Shown piece by piece: positions 1 to 8,494 of a stretch of DNA of 64,000 nucleotides. Position 1 is the stretch's first letter; each line of letters opens with the position of its first letter. The notes under the pieces are model-generated. The model saw only the letters and a list, made by a program, of their open reading frames with translations, ran no database searches and was not told the DNA's origin. The position numbers and the translations under genes were made by a program. This stretch comes from an uncultured Hungatella sp. (lineage in GTDB: Bacteria; Bacillota; Clostridia; Lachnospirales; Lachnospiraceae), in assembly GCA_910577935.1 (NCBI GenBank), contig CAJTOT010000003.1:14941-78940 (forward strand), read 5' to 3'.

Positions 1-17
1 GAGCGGCGAGATAAAAT

Positions 18-89
18 TGGGCTATCGCCAAATGGTAAGGCAACGGACTCTGACTCCGTCATTTCAAGGTTCGAATCCTTGTAGCCCAG
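18..89 (+). tRNA. tRNA-Gln (anticodon CTG)
   Basis: A full cloverleaf can be drawn. The acceptor arms TGGGCTA and TAGCCCA pair, the anticodon stem ACGGA/TCCGT closes a seven-base loop with CTG at the anticodon position (reads CAG), and a TTCGAAT T-loop is present. The 3' CCA is not encoded. The discriminator base is G. A terminator follows within 10 bases. Confidence 0.95.
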
Positions 90-97
90 TGCAGAAG

Positions 98-146
98 AAG
101 AGCGTCAAATCCTGATTTTATCGGGTTTTGAGGCTCTTTTTTTAAC
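98..146 (+). terminator. Rho-independent terminator after tRNA-Gln
   Basis: A long inverted repeat (AAGAGCGTCAAA... paired with ...TTTGAGGCTCTT) is followed by a run of T residues. It ends the tRNA-Gln transcript. The next 200 bases (about 147-344) are AT-rich and show no gene. Confidence 0.85.
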
Positions 147-344
147 CCACAAAATAAATGGTAAAAATAGAAAAGAACAAGTGTAACTCAATCGAATGGT
201 AAGCCGTGGCGCCTGCCCGTCTCGTAGATTGCAAGTAGTCCAAGTGTAACGATATTCTTGTTGCATAATATTATTTGTAGCGTTAAAATTTAATAAGTTA
301 ATTATATATTTCTCATATCTAGCTACAGATATTACAGGAAACGC

Positions 345-893
345 ATGGAGAATGGAATGGGGGTTGGCGGAGTTAGTGATGGCGCTGTGCCGGGCAAAAA
401 AGAGGGCACAGTCACTATCGCCGCCTCTCTGGAGGATAAGGAGGCAGTCTGCAGGGTGACTGTCAAAAAGGCAGTTGAGAGTATCAGCCTGGATAACACC
501 CGGCTGGATATGAATGCGGGAAAAACGTATCAGTTAAAAGCAGGCAGCGGCGGACCTGCAGGAGGCAATATCGGCCAGTCGGCTTCTCTTCCGGACGATG
601 TGGTCAGCGGAACTTGGACTGAGGCCAACGGAACGTGGCAGTTTGCAGACGCGTCCGGCCAGCTCTACAGGAACAGATGGGCGGCAGTGAGTAACCCGTA
701 TGCCAATACTGCCGCGGGTCAGTCCGCTTTTGACTGGTTTTTCTTCGATGCCGCCGGCAATATGCTGACGGGCTGGTATCTGAATACTGACGGGAATTAT
801 TATTACCTCAATCCCGCCTCTGACGGGACGAGAGGAAGGAGGCTGAGAGACACTGTAGTTGAAGGCTATACTCTCAACGCAGAGGGACAGTAG
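345..893 (+). pseudogene. Truncated surface protein: Big2-like fragment plus cell-wall-binding repeats
   Basis: The 182-residue frame begins inside what looks like a bacterial Ig-like (Big2) domain: the strand GTVTIAASLEDKEAVCRVTV at residues 21-40 is the typical domain end. A second Big2 start (ISLDNTRLDMNAGKTYQLKA, about 47-66) then breaks into a Gly-rich linker. The C-terminal half has aromatic/Gly repeats of the choline/cell-wall-binding type (FFFDAAGNMLTGWYLNTDG, then YYYLNP). There is no signal peptide and no plausible domain upstream. Known proteins of this kind are secreted adhesins or hydrolases of more than 500 residues, so this is most likely a 3' remnant of a decayed gene. A weak AGGAA precedes the ATG, so a small expressed protein cannot be excluded. 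Confidence 0.6.
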
Positions 894-942
894 GTGGTAA
901 ACGGAGTAGTGTCCATAATGTAAGAACGAAATTCTTTTTAAA

Positions 943-998
943 GAGGCTGTTGTAAAATCCGGCACAGGCCGGCTGTTTTACAGCAGCCTCCGGTTTTA
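943..998 (+). terminator. Terminator downstream of the surface-protein remnant
   Basis: GAGGCTG.TGTAAAA pairs with TTTTACAGCAGCCTC around the self-complementary CCGGCACAGGCCGG, followed by CGGTTTT. It is a strong hairpin with a short T tract. Confidence 0.7.
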
Positions 999-1061
999 TA
1001 CGTAACGGGCATATGCCGCTGCGTTTCCGGGACACTGTGAACAGCAGCCGCAGACGGGGGC

Positions 1062-1092
1062 GGCGCGGAAGTTTTCAGGCGCGGAAGTTTTC
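1062..1092 (+). repeat. Short tandem duplication upstream of the thioesterase promoter
   Basis: The 15-mer GGCGCGGAAGTTTTC occurs twice with a period of 16 bases, directly upstream of the -35 box at 1104. It may be chance or a regulator half-site pair. Confidence 0.5.
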
Positions 1093-1103
1093 CCAAACAG
1101 CTA

Positions 1104-1132
1104 TGGACAATCGGGATAAAATACTATATAAT
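1104..1132 (+). promoter_or_regulatory. Sigma-70-type promoter for the thioesterase operon
   Basis: TGGACA (1104-1109) and a perfect TATAAT (1127-1132) are separated by exactly 17 bases and lie 35 bases upstream of the thioesterase start. This is a near-consensus vegetative promoter. Confidence 0.8.
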
Positions 1133-1166
1133 GGTACTGATTTTGGTTTGAGAGGGAGCAGGAGAA

Positions 1167-1886
1167 ATGTATCAGTTTGAAAGCAGAGTGCGGTACAGCG
1201 AGACCGATGAGCAGGGGCAGCTGTCCCTGACCGGCATTCTGAATTATTTTCAGGACTGTTCCACTTTCCAGTCAGAAGACCTGGGGATGGGGATACAGTA
1301 TCTGAAAGATCAAGACCGGGCGTGGTGGCTGACTTCCTGGCAGATTGTCATTGACAGATATCCGGCGCTGGGGGAGAAGATCCGGGTCAGCACATGGCCT
1401 TATGATTTTAAGGGGATCTACGGATACCGCAATTTCGCCATCTCGGACGGAAAGGGAGAGTATGTGGCCAGGGCCAATTCCCTGTGGTTTTTCTATGATA
1501 CCAGAAATCAGAAGCCGGCCAGGATACAGGAGGCGGATATCAGGGGCTACGGCGGGCCGGAGCCCAGGTTAGTCATGGATTACGCGCCCAGGAAGATATG
1601 CCTTCCAAAAGAGTACGAAGAGAAGGATACATTTTTGGTGGCAAGGCACCACCTTGACACGAATCATCATGTGAACAATGCCCGGTATGTGGAGATGGCA
1701 AGAGAACTTCTGCCTGAGGATTTTCGTGTGAAAGAACTTCGGGTGGAGTATAAAAAGGCCGCGGTTCTGGGAGACTATATAACGCCCAGGGTCAGCAGGA
1801 TTCAGCAGGGATATGTGACGGCCCTGTGTGATCCCCAGGGCGGCCCCCATGCGGTTGTTTGGCTGCGGAGTGAGGAAAAACAATGA
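1167..1886 (+). CDS. Acyl-ACP thioesterase (FatA/FatB-like family)
   Basis: This 239-residue protein matches the bacterial acyl-ACP thioesterase family, which hydrolyses acyl-ACP in the cytoplasm to release free fatty acids. It has two hot-dog folds: the first starts with RVRYSETDEQGQLSLTGILN and the second carries the signature HHLDTNHHVNNARYVEMA (about residues 160-177), with the Asn/His residues expected at the active site. Length is usual for the bacterial form (about 240). The ATG has a GGAGCAGGAG site 5-10 bases upstream and lies just behind a near-consensus promoter. It is the first gene of an operon and its stop overlaps the start of the S1-domain gene by 4 bases (ATGA), suggesting translational coupling. 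Confidence 0.9.
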   Translation: MYQFESRVRYSETDEQGQLSLTGILNYFQDCSTFQSEDLGMGIQYLKDQDRAWWLTSWQIVIDRYPALGEKIRVSTWPYDFKGIYGYRNFAISDGKGEYVARANSLWFFYDTRNQKPARIQEADIRGYGGPEPRLVMDYAPRKICLPKEYEEKDTFLVARHHLDTNHHVNNARYVEMARELLPEDFRVKELRVEYKKAAVLGDYITPRVSRIQQGYVTALCDPQGGPHAVVWLRSEEKQ

Positions 1887-2716
1887 TTGAATTAGGAAAG
1901 AGACAGCTTCTGGAGGTTGTCCGAAAGAAAGAATTCGGGGTCTATCTGGGAGAGGGGCCGGAGGACGCCGCCGGCGTGCTGCTTCCCAAGAAGCAGGTTC
2001 CCCAGGGGACAGAGATCGGGGACAAGCTGGAAGTTTATATTTACAAAGATTCGGAGGACCGGTTTATCGCCACCACAGGCGAAGCCAAGCTGCAGGCAGG
2101 CGAGGCCGCTGTTTTAAAGGTCAAGGAAGTGGGAAAGATAGGCGCGTTTCTGGATATGGGGCTGGAGAAGGATCTGCTGCTTCCTTTCAGGGAGCAGAAC
2201 CGGAGGGTGAAGGCAGGCGAAGAGTGCCTGGTGGCCCTGTATGTGGACAAGAGCAACCGTCTGGCCGCCACCATGAATGTCTATCCGTATATGAGCAGCG
2301 AGTCGCCTTACAAGAAAGATGACAAGGTGACAGGGACTGTTTACGAGATAAAAGAGAATCTGGGCGCGTTTGTGGCGGTGGACAACAAGTACTATGGTCT
2401 GATTCCCGCCAGGGAGATTTTTGGGGGAATCACCGTGGGGGACGTGATAGAAGCCAGAGTGGTGAAGGTGCGGGAAGACGGGAAGCTGGATTTGAGTCCC
2501 AGGGAGAAGGCTTATGTCCAGATAGACATGGATGCCCGGCTGGTTCTGGAAGCCATGGAAGAGAAGGGCGGGGTCCTCCCGTTTAACGACAAGGCGGCGC
2601 CGGAGCTGATTAAGAGAGAGTTTGCCATGAGCAAAAACGCTTTTAAGAGAGCCGTGGGACATCTGTTAAAAGAAGGTAAGATCAAGATCACGGAAAAGAC
2701 CATAGAGAGGATATAG
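1883..2716 (+). CDS. cvfB: S1 RNA-binding domain protein, CvfB/YitL family
   Basis: This 277-residue protein has the CvfB layout: an N-terminal OB-like region (FGVYLGEGPEDAAGVLLPKKQV), two S1-type domains (about residues 65-140 and 145-215, the second with VTGTVYEIKENLGAFVAV), and a C-terminal winged-helix segment (FAMSKNAFKRAVGHLLKEGKI). In Staphylococcus and Streptococcus the family binds RNA and affects virulence gene expression; its role in commensal clostridia is not known. The start ATG overlaps the thioesterase stop. The following methyltransferase begins 10 bases downstream, so the three genes probably form one transcript. Confidence 0.85.
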   Translation: MIELGKRQLLEVVRKKEFGVYLGEGPEDAAGVLLPKKQVPQGTEIGDKLEVYIYKDSEDRFIATTGEAKLQAGEAAVLKVKEVGKIGAFLDMGLEKDLLLPFREQNRRVKAGEECLVALYVDKSNRLAATMNVYPYMSSESPYKKDDKVTGTVYEIKENLGAFVAVDNKYYGLIPAREIFGGITVGDVIEARVVKVREDGKLDLSPREKAYVQIDMDARLVLEAMEEKGGVLPFNDKAAPELIKREFAMSKNAFKRAVGHLLKEGKIKITEKTIERI

Positions 2717-2726
2717 GAGGTTTGTC

Positions 2727-3311
2727 TTGGACTCGATAGAATATTATAATAAATACGCCGCCAAGGTGTATGAGGATACCGTGGACGTGGATATGAGCGA
2801 GATTATGGGAGAGTTTCTGAAACTTCTGGAGGAGGGAGATACCATTCTGGACCTGGCCTGCGGCTCGGGGAGGGACACTCTGGCCATGTACGAGATGGGG
2901 TACGACGTGACGCCTCTGGACGCGTCGGAGGAGATGTGCAAGCTGGCGGAGATACATACTGGTCTGGACGTGCTTCAGATGACTTTTGACGAGATGGAGT
3001 TTGAAGACGTGTTTGACGGTATCTGGGCCTGCGGCGCCCTGGTTCATGTCCCCAGAAACGAGATGCCGGAGATTCTGGGACGGCTCCACGACGCCCTCTG
3101 CGACAAAGGAGTGCTGTACATGTCCGTTCGGAAAGGCGATTTCGAAGGGTTCAGGGGCGAGAGGTATTTCACCGATTACACCGCGGACAGCCTTATCTCT
3201 ATGATATCCAGGACAGGCCTTTTTGAGATAATCAAGACATGGGAGACCGATGATGTGCGGTCCAGCCATCCGGACACCGTGTGGGTTAATTTGCTGGCAA
3301 GAAAACGTTGA
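2727..3311 (+). CDS. Class I SAM-dependent methyltransferase, substrate unknown
   Basis: The 194-residue protein has the Rossmann methyltransferase core. Motif I is ILDLACGSGRDTLAMYEMG (about residues 40-58), followed by an acidic residue after beta-2 (VTPLDASEEM) and a post-motif FDGIWACGALVHVP resembling motif IV. It is close to small generic methyltransferases acting on small molecules or proteins; nothing identifies the substrate. The start is TTG at 2727, chosen because AGGAGG (2715-2720) lies 6 bases upstream. It is the third gene of the thioesterase operon and is followed by a terminator. Confidence 0.8.
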   Translation: MDSIEYYNKYAAKVYEDTVDVDMSEIMGEFLKLLEEGDTILDLACGSGRDTLAMYEMGYDVTPLDASEEMCKLAEIHTGLDVLQMTFDEMEFEDVFDGIWACGALVHVPRNEMPEILGRLHDALCDKGVLYMSVRKGDFEGFRGERYFTDYTADSLISMISRTGLFEIIKTWETDDVRSSHPDTVWVNLLARKR

Positions 3312-3316
3312 TCTGA

Positions 3317-3348
3317 CGGCGGCGCATGTTAAAGCGCCGCCGCTTTCT
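3317..3348 (+). terminator. Terminator ending the thioesterase-cvfB-methyltransferase operon
   Basis: CGGCGGCGC (3317-3325) pairs perfectly with GCGCCGCCG (3334-3342) around an 8-base loop and is followed by CTTTCT. The T tract is poor but the stem is very stable. Confidence 0.7.
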
Positions 3349-3395
3349 GTCTCGGAAAACGTTCTGGTCAGACCTGTGAGAAAGGAATCAGAAAG

Positions 3396-4235
3396 ATGAA
3401 AAAGTATTCGGCTTTTACCCAGTACATGTTGATAATCGCAGGCGCGTTTATTATGGGATTTGCCATCAAAAATATGTATGATCCCATCAGCCTTGTTACG
3501 GGGGGAGTGTCCGGCGTGGCGATTATTCTCAAAAGTATTGCCGGCATTCCGCTGTGGGTCACCAACACGGCATGCAATATCCCTCTGTTTCTGGCGGCGT
3601 GGAAGATCAAGGGCTGGCGGTTTATCAAGAGAACCATGACGGCTACGGCGGCGCTTTCTTTTTCGCTCTATATAATTCCGGAGATGCCTTTTTTGATGGA
3701 GGATCTTCTGCTGACTTCTCTTTTTGGCGGAGTCATAAGCGGCCTGGGAACCGGGCTGGTGTTTCTCTTTCAGGCCACCACCGGCGGCACGGATATGCTG
3801 GCGGCCCTTCTTCAGAGAAAGCTCCGCCACTACTCCATAGCCCAGATTATGCAGGTCCTCGACGCCCTGGTGGTGGTTGCCGGAGCGGCGGTGTTCGGGA
3901 TCAGATACGCTCTGTATGCCCTGATTGCCATCTATGCGGTGGCGAAAGTTTCCGACGGTTTTTTGGAAGGTTTAAAATTTTCAAAACAGGCGTATATTAT
4001 CTCCGACCGCTATCAGGAGATCGCCGGGGCGGTTATGACCCGCATGGAGCGGGGGGTTACGGCTGTGGACGCTACGGGAATGTATTCGGGACAGAATAAG
4101 AAGATGCTGTTCTGCGTGGTTTCTAAAAAGGAAATTGTAGTATTGAGGGAAATAGTGGAAGAATTTGACAGAAAAGCCTTTCTTATTGTGACCGATGTGA
4201 GAGAAGTGTTCGGGGAAGGTTTTATCGAATATTAA
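3396..4235 (+). CDS. YitT family membrane protein (DUF161/DUF2179)
   Basis: This 279-residue protein has an N-terminal membrane half of five or six helices (for example YMLIIAGAFIMGFAIKNMYD and VVVAGAAVFGIRYALYALIA) and a soluble C-terminal DUF2179 domain (about residues 200-279, ITAVDATGMYSGQNKKMLFCVV-like, ending in REVFGEGFIEY). Members are common in Firmicutes in several copies; the molecular function is not established. A second paralog lies at 43007-43873. A GAAAGGAATC site precedes the ATG. It appears monocistronic, between a terminator and the ABC ATPase promoter region. Confidence 0.85.
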   Translation: MKKYSAFTQYMLIIAGAFIMGFAIKNMYDPISLVTGGVSGVAIILKSIAGIPLWVTNTACNIPLFLAAWKIKGWRFIKRTMTATAALSFSLYIIPEMPFLMEDLLLTSLFGGVISGLGTGLVFLFQATTGGTDMLAALLQRKLRHYSIAQIMQVLDALVVVAGAAVFGIRYALYALIAIYAVAKVSDGFLEGLKFSKQAYIISDRYQEIAGAVMTRMERGVTAVDATGMYSGQNKKMLFCVVSKKEIVVLREIVEEFDRKAFLIVTDVREVFGEGFIEY

Positions 4236-4446
4236 CATAAAAGGAATTAAAATCTGTGCATTCTTTTGTATTTTCAGGAAGGAAAAAAAATCAATATGCA
4301 GATTAGCCAAATAAAAAAAATCATTTTGGTAAATTACAATATGGTATAAAAAGCCGCTTTCGTGTATGATACAGTTAATAACACAAGGAACTTCCATTAT
4401 GAGAAGGATTCTGTAGACTCTATTTAAAAAACAGGAGGATTTAAGA

Positions 4447-5559
4447 ATGGCTAGTTTGTCATTAAAGAACGTAACAAAGTCATATCCTAACGGATTTGTA
4501 GCAGTAAAAGATTTTAACCTGGAGATCGCTGATAAGGAGTTCGTCATCTTCGTAGGACCATCCGGCTGCGGTAAATCCACTACACTTCGTATGGTTGCAG
4601 GTCTGGAGGATATCTCCTCCGGTGAGCTGTATATTGACGGCAAGCTGGTTAACGATGTAGAGCCTAAAGACAGAGATATCGCCATGGTATTCCAGAACTA
4701 CGCTCTGTATCCCCATATGTCTGTATATGATAACATGGCATTTGGTCTGAAGCTGAGAAAGACTCCCAAGGAGGAGATCGACAAGCTGGTTCACGAGGCT
4801 GCCAGAATCCTTGACCTGGAGCATCTGTTAGACCGCAAGCCCAAAGCTCTGTCCGGTGGTCAGAGACAGCGTGTTGCCATGGGACGTGCCATCGTGCGTA
4901 ATCCTAAGGTGTTCCTCATGGATGAGCCTCTGTCCAACCTGGATGCCAAGCTGAGAGGACAGATGCGTATCGAGATTTCCAAGCTGCATCAGAGACTGCA
5001 GGCAACCATCATCTACGTAACCCACGACCAGACCGAGGCTATGACTCTTGGTACGAGAATCGTAGTTATGAAGGACGGTGTTGTTCAGCAGGTTGATTCT
5101 CCCCAGAATCTGTACGACAAGCCGTGCAACAAGTTCGTTGCCGGATTCATCGGAGCACCCCAGATGAACATGGTAGATGCCAAGGTAGGCAAGGAAGGCT
5201 CTGATGTTACATTGACTTTCGGCAACCACACCATCTCCCTGCCGTCTGAGAAAGGCAAAGTTCTGGAGGCAAAGAACTACATCGGAAAGACCGTTACCCT
5301 TGGTATCCGTCCTGAAGATCTTCATGATGACAAGGCTTGGCTGGAGGCTTCTCCGAAGAGCATCATCGATGCAGTCGTGCGTGTATATGAGCTGCTGGGC
5401 GCAGAAGTGTTCCTGTACTTCGATGTTGAGGATGCCAACTTTACCGCCAGAGTTAATCCCCGCACTTCCGCCAGGGTTGGCGACAGCGTAAGACTGGCTT
5501 TGGATCTCAGCAAGATTCATGTATTTGACAAAGACACAGAGCAGATTATCGTTAACTAA
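4447..5559 (+). CDS. msmK: Sugar ABC transporter ATP-binding protein, MsmK/UgpC type
   Basis: The 370-residue protein is the nucleotide-binding subunit of CUT1 carbohydrate importers. Walker A is GPSGCGKST (about residues 38-46), the ABC signature is LSGGQRQR (about 137), Walker B is VFLMDEP (about 158), followed by the H-loop VTHDQ. Its C-terminal third is the regulatory OB/TOBE domain seen in MalK (IRPEDLHDD). AGGAGGATTTAAG precedes the ATG. No permease or binding-protein gene is nearby, which fits the multitasking ATPase MsmK that serves several sugar transporters. Codon use is clearly different from the neighbours (many A/T-ending optimal codons), typical of a highly expressed gene. A terminator follows directly. 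Confidence 0.9.
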   Translation: MASLSLKNVTKSYPNGFVAVKDFNLEIADKEFVIFVGPSGCGKSTTLRMVAGLEDISSGELYIDGKLVNDVEPKDRDIAMVFQNYALYPHMSVYDNMAFGLKLRKTPKEEIDKLVHEAARILDLEHLLDRKPKALSGGQRQRVAMGRAIVRNPKVFLMDEPLSNLDAKLRGQMRIEISKLHQRLQATIIYVTHDQTEAMTLGTRIVVMKDGVVQQVDSPQNLYDKPCNKFVAGFIGAPQMNMVDAKVGKEGSDVTLTFGNHTISLPSEKGKVLEAKNYIGKTVTLGIRPEDLHDDKAWLEASPKSIIDAVVRVYELLGAEVFLYFDVEDANFTARVNPRTSARVGDSVRLALDLSKIHVFDKDTEQIIVN

Positions 5560-5573
5560 TATAAAGAGTTTTT

Positions 5574-5614
5574 AAGGCACCGCCCGGTATCGGGAGGTGC
5601 CTTTGTTTCTTTTA
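5574..5614 (+). terminator. Terminator after msmK
   Basis: AAGGCACCGCCCG pairs with CGGGAGGTGCCTT with one bulged base, followed by TGTTTCTTTT. It isolates the ATPase gene from the next gene. Confidence 0.85.
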
Positions 5615-5632
5615 GCAATTATTCATACTTGC

Positions 5633-5661
5633 TTGCTTTTTTCCGTTTTATGCTTTAATAT
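5633..5661 (+). promoter_or_regulatory. Putative promoter of the PucR-type regulator gene
   Basis: TTGCTT (5633-5638) and TAATAT (5656-5661) are spaced by 17 bases, about 37 bases before the start codon. Each hexamer departs from consensus at two positions. Confidence 0.45.
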
Positions 5662-5698
5662 AAGATATGGGTAAATTTACAAAAAAGGAGAGTGCACT

Positions 5699-6787
5699 AT
5701 GATTTCAAATCAGATACTTCAGACGACCATCGACGGGCTGAAAGGCATTACAAGAATAGATCTCTGTGTCTGTGAGACAGAGGGCAAGGTTTTGGCCACC
5801 ACGTTTCCCGACGCAGAAGAGTACGAAAGCTCTATCCTCGCTTTTGTAGATTCGCCGGCGGACAGCCAGGTTATTCAGGGTTATCAATTTTTTAAGGTTT
5901 TCGACGAACATCAGCTGGAATATATTCTGCTGGCCAAGGGCGGCAGTGACGACGCATATATGGTAGGAAAACTGGCGGCATTTCAGATTCAAAATCTTTT
6001 GGTGGCCTACAAGGAACGGTTTGACAAGGATAATTTCATTAAAAATCTGCTTCTCGACAATCTGCTGCTGGTGGACATCTACAACCGGGCGAAGAAACTT
6101 CACATTGAGACCAGCGTGAAGCGGGTGGTGTATATTATTGAGACAAAGCACGAGAAGGATGTCAATGCCCTGGAGACCGTGCGGAGCCTGTTCGCCAGCA
6201 AGACGAAGGACTTTATCACAGCCGTGGATGAGAAGAATATTATCCTTGTGAAGGAAGTGAAGCCCACAGAGACCTACGACGATCTGGAGAAGACGGCCAA
6301 CATGGTTCTGGATATGCTGAACACGGAGGCGATGACGAAGGTGCATGTGGCTTTCGGAACCGTGGTGGGGGAGATCAAGGAGGTGTCCCGGTCCTACAAG
6401 GAGGCAAAGATGGCCCTGGATGTGGGCAAGATTTTCTACAGTGACAAGAATGTGATCGCCTACAACAAGCTGGGCATCGGCCGCCTGATCTACCAGCTGC
6501 CCATCCCTCTGTGCAAGATGTTTATCAGGGAGATCTTCGACGGCAAGTCCCCTGACGAGTTTGACGACGAGACTCTGGCCACCATCAACAAGTTTTTTGA
6601 GAACAGCCTGAACGTGTCGGAGACTTCCAGACAGCTGTATATCCACAGAAATACCCTGGTGTACCGTCTGGACAAACTGCAGAAGAGCACCGGCCTGGAT
6701 CTGAGGATCTTTGAGGACGCCATCACGTTCAAGATTGCCCTGATGGTAGTCAAGTATATGAAATACATGGAAAATTCAGATTTTTAA
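5699..6787 (+). CDS. PucR/CdaR-type transcriptional regulator
   Basis: The 362-residue protein ends in a PucR-type helix-turn-helix (about residues 295-360: LATINKFFENSLNVSETSRQ, then the recognition segment YIHRNTLVYRLDKLQKSTG). The middle carries the weakly conserved GGDEF-like module common to CdaR/PucR proteins (about 130-270, with VAFGTVVGEIKEVSRSYKEA). The N-terminal 110 residues look like a small ligand-binding module. Family members respond to sugar diacids, purines or other metabolites; the ligand here cannot be read from the sequence. The gene starts after AAAAAAGGAGAG and lies 17 bases before ftsE, so it may be cotranscribed with ftsEX. Confidence 0.85.
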   Translation: MISNQILQTTIDGLKGITRIDLCVCETEGKVLATTFPDAEEYESSILAFVDSPADSQVIQGYQFFKVFDEHQLEYILLAKGGSDDAYMVGKLAAFQIQNLLVAYKERFDKDNFIKNLLLDNLLLVDIYNRAKKLHIETSVKRVVYIIETKHEKDVNALETVRSLFASKTKDFITAVDEKNIILVKEVKPTETYDDLEKTANMVLDMLNTEAMTKVHVAFGTVVGEIKEVSRSYKEAKMALDVGKIFYSDKNVIAYNKLGIGRLIYQLPIPLCKMFIREIFDGKSPDEFDDETLATINKFFENSLNVSETSRQLYIHRNTLVYRLDKLQKSTGLDLRIFEDAITFKIALMVVKYMKYMENSDF

Positions 6788-6804
6788 AGGACCAGAGAGG
6801 GAAC

Positions 6805-7488
6805 ATGATTGAAATTACAAATATATATAAAACCTACGATACAGGGAACAAGGCGCTGAGAAACATCAATATTACCATCGAGGACGGGGAATTCGTATTT
6901 ATAATCGGGCGCAGCGGCTCCGGGAAGTCCACCCTGCTGAAGCTTCTGCTGAAGGAGGTAGAACCCACTTCGGGGAAGATCGTGGTCAATGACATGAATC
7001 TGGGCAAGATGCCGAGAAGATATGTCCCTAAGTACCGCAGAAGACTGGGGGTAGTATTCCAGGATTTCCGGCTTCTGCGGGACCGGAATGTCTATGAGAA
7101 TGTAGCATTTGCTCAGAGGGTTATCGGCGCCTCTCCCAGAAAAATCCGGGAGAGGGTGCCCTCCATGCTGCAGATGGTGGGCCTGTCCTCCAAATATAAG
7201 TCTTATCCCCAGCAGCTGTCCGGAGGCGAACAGCAGCGGGTGGCCATCGCCAGGGCGCTGATCAACCGCCCGGAGGTCCTGCTGGCCGACGAGCCTACGG
7301 GAAATCTGGATCACCACAACGCCATAGAGATCATGAAGCTGTTGGATAAGATCAACAAGATGGGCACAACCGTGGTTGTTGTAACCCACAGCAATGAAAT
7401 AGTCAATCTGATGCGGCGCCGGGTCATAACCATGGACCGGGGCTGTATCGTAAGCGATGAAGAAGGCGGAGTGGTTCATGAGAATTAG
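6805..7488 (+). CDS. ftsE: Cell division ATP-binding protein FtsE
   Basis: This 227-residue ABC ATPase couples to FtsX to control peptidoglycan hydrolases at the membrane. Walker A is GRSGSGKST (about residues 36-44), the Q-loop is VVFQDFRLL, the signature is LSGGEQQR (about 138), and Walker B is VLLADEPTGNLD. This is the FtsE/LolD subgroup pattern, and FtsX follows directly. The start follows AGAGAGGGAAC. The gene overlaps the chosen ftsX start by 11 bases, so translation is probably coupled. Confidence 0.95.
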   Translation: MIEITNIYKTYDTGNKALRNINITIEDGEFVFIIGRSGSGKSTLLKLLLKEVEPTSGKIVVNDMNLGKMPRRYVPKYRRRLGVVFQDFRLLRDRNVYENVAFAQRVIGASPRKIRERVPSMLQMVGLSSKYKSYPQQLSGGEQQRVAIARALINRPEVLLADEPTGNLDHHNAIEIMKLLDKINKMGTTVVVVTHSNEIVNLMRRRVITMDRGCIVSDEEGGVVHEN

Positions 7489-8386
7489 TACATTTTGGTA
7501 TTGTCTGAAGGAGGGTGTCAAAAATATATGCAGAAATGTCTGGTTTTCCCTGGCATCGGTGGCGACGATTTCTGCGTGTATTTTTTTGTTTTGCCTCTTC
7601 TTCAGCATCATTGTCAACATACAGCATGTGGTGAAGAATGTGGAGGGGACTATCGGCATCACCGTTTTCTTTGACGAGGAGCTGTCGGAGGAGGAGATTC
7701 ACGCCATCGGGGCGGAGATCAGGAGCAGGCCGGAGGTCAGCAACATGGAGTTTACCTCTGCCCAGGAGGCATGGGAGTCCATGAAGAATGACTATTTTGC
7801 GGGGCACGAGGAGCTGGCGGAGGGGTTCGCCGACGACAACCCGCTGGCAGGCTCGGCGTCATACCAGATTTTTCTCACGGATATTGTGTTCCAGGACCAG
7901 ATGGTGGAGTATCTCTATCAGCTTTCGGGAGTGCGCCAGGTGAACTATTCCAACAGCGCGGCGGCAGGGTTGAGCAGCTTCAACGCCGTGATCGGGATAT
8001 TGTCCCTGGTGATCATCGGTGTTCTTCTGGCGGTGTCCGTGTTCCTGATCAGCAACACCATCAACGTGGCGGCGTCTTTCCGCAAAAATGAAAATGAGAT
8101 TATGCGCTACATCGGAGCCACCAACTACATGATCCGGGCGCCTTTTGTGGTGGAAGGAATTGTCATCGGCCTTATGGGCGCGTTTTTTCCGCTTGTGGGT
8201 ATGTATTTTTTGTATCTGGAGTCTGTGGGATATCTGACAGCGAAGTTTCAGATTCTTTCCAGGATCTTCCAGTTCCTTCCGTTGAGCCGGATTTTTCCCT
8301 ACATGACGGTTGTGGCCGTGCTGCTGGGACTGGGAATCGGATTTTTTGCCAGCTTCTTCACCATAAGAAAGCATCTGAAGGTGTAA
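7478..8386 (+). CDS. ftsX: Cell division protein FtsX
   Basis: The permease-like partner of FtsE (302 residues from this start). It has an N-terminal cytoplasmic segment and TM1 (WFSLASVATISACIFLFCLF), a large extracytoplasmic loop (about residues 45-165, FDEELSEEEIHAIGAEIRS), and three C-terminal TM helices with the FtsX core around SNTINVAASFRKNENEIMRY. ATG 7478 was chosen over the in-frame ATG at 7457 because GGCGGAG lies upstream of 7478 while 7457 has no ribosome site. The loop normally docks a hydrolase or hydrolase activator; no such gene follows, and a carboxy-terminal protease comes next. Confidence 0.93.
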   Translation: MRISTFWYCLKEGVKNICRNVWFSLASVATISACIFLFCLFFSIIVNIQHVVKNVEGTIGITVFFDEELSEEEIHAIGAEIRSRPEVSNMEFTSAQEAWESMKNDYFAGHEELAEGFADDNPLAGSASYQIFLTDIVFQDQMVEYLYQLSGVRQVNYSNSAAAGLSSFNAVIGILSLVIIGVLLAVSVFLISNTINVAASFRKNENEIMRYIGATNYMIRAPFVVEGIVIGLMGAFFPLVGMYFLYLESVGYLTAKFQILSRIFQFLPLSRIFPYMTVVAVLLGLGIGFFASFFTIRKHLKV

Positions 8387-8494
8387 GAGCATACTCCCTG
8401 TGAACTGGAGGGTATATTATGACATGAATTTGGGAATATTAACTTTATATGAGTAATCATGGCAGAGAAGGTGCCGCCGTGAGAGGAGTCAGAG

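Noticed and set aside
2688..3830. 380-codon open frame on the minus strand
   Set aside because: Antisense to the methyltransferase and YitT genes and runs through a strong terminator; basic, low-complexity translation.
4236..4446. Promoter of msmK (for example TATGAT at 4365)
   Set aside because: A promoter must exist, but no -35/-10 pair with acceptable match and spacing stood out, and no clear catabolite-responsive element was seen.
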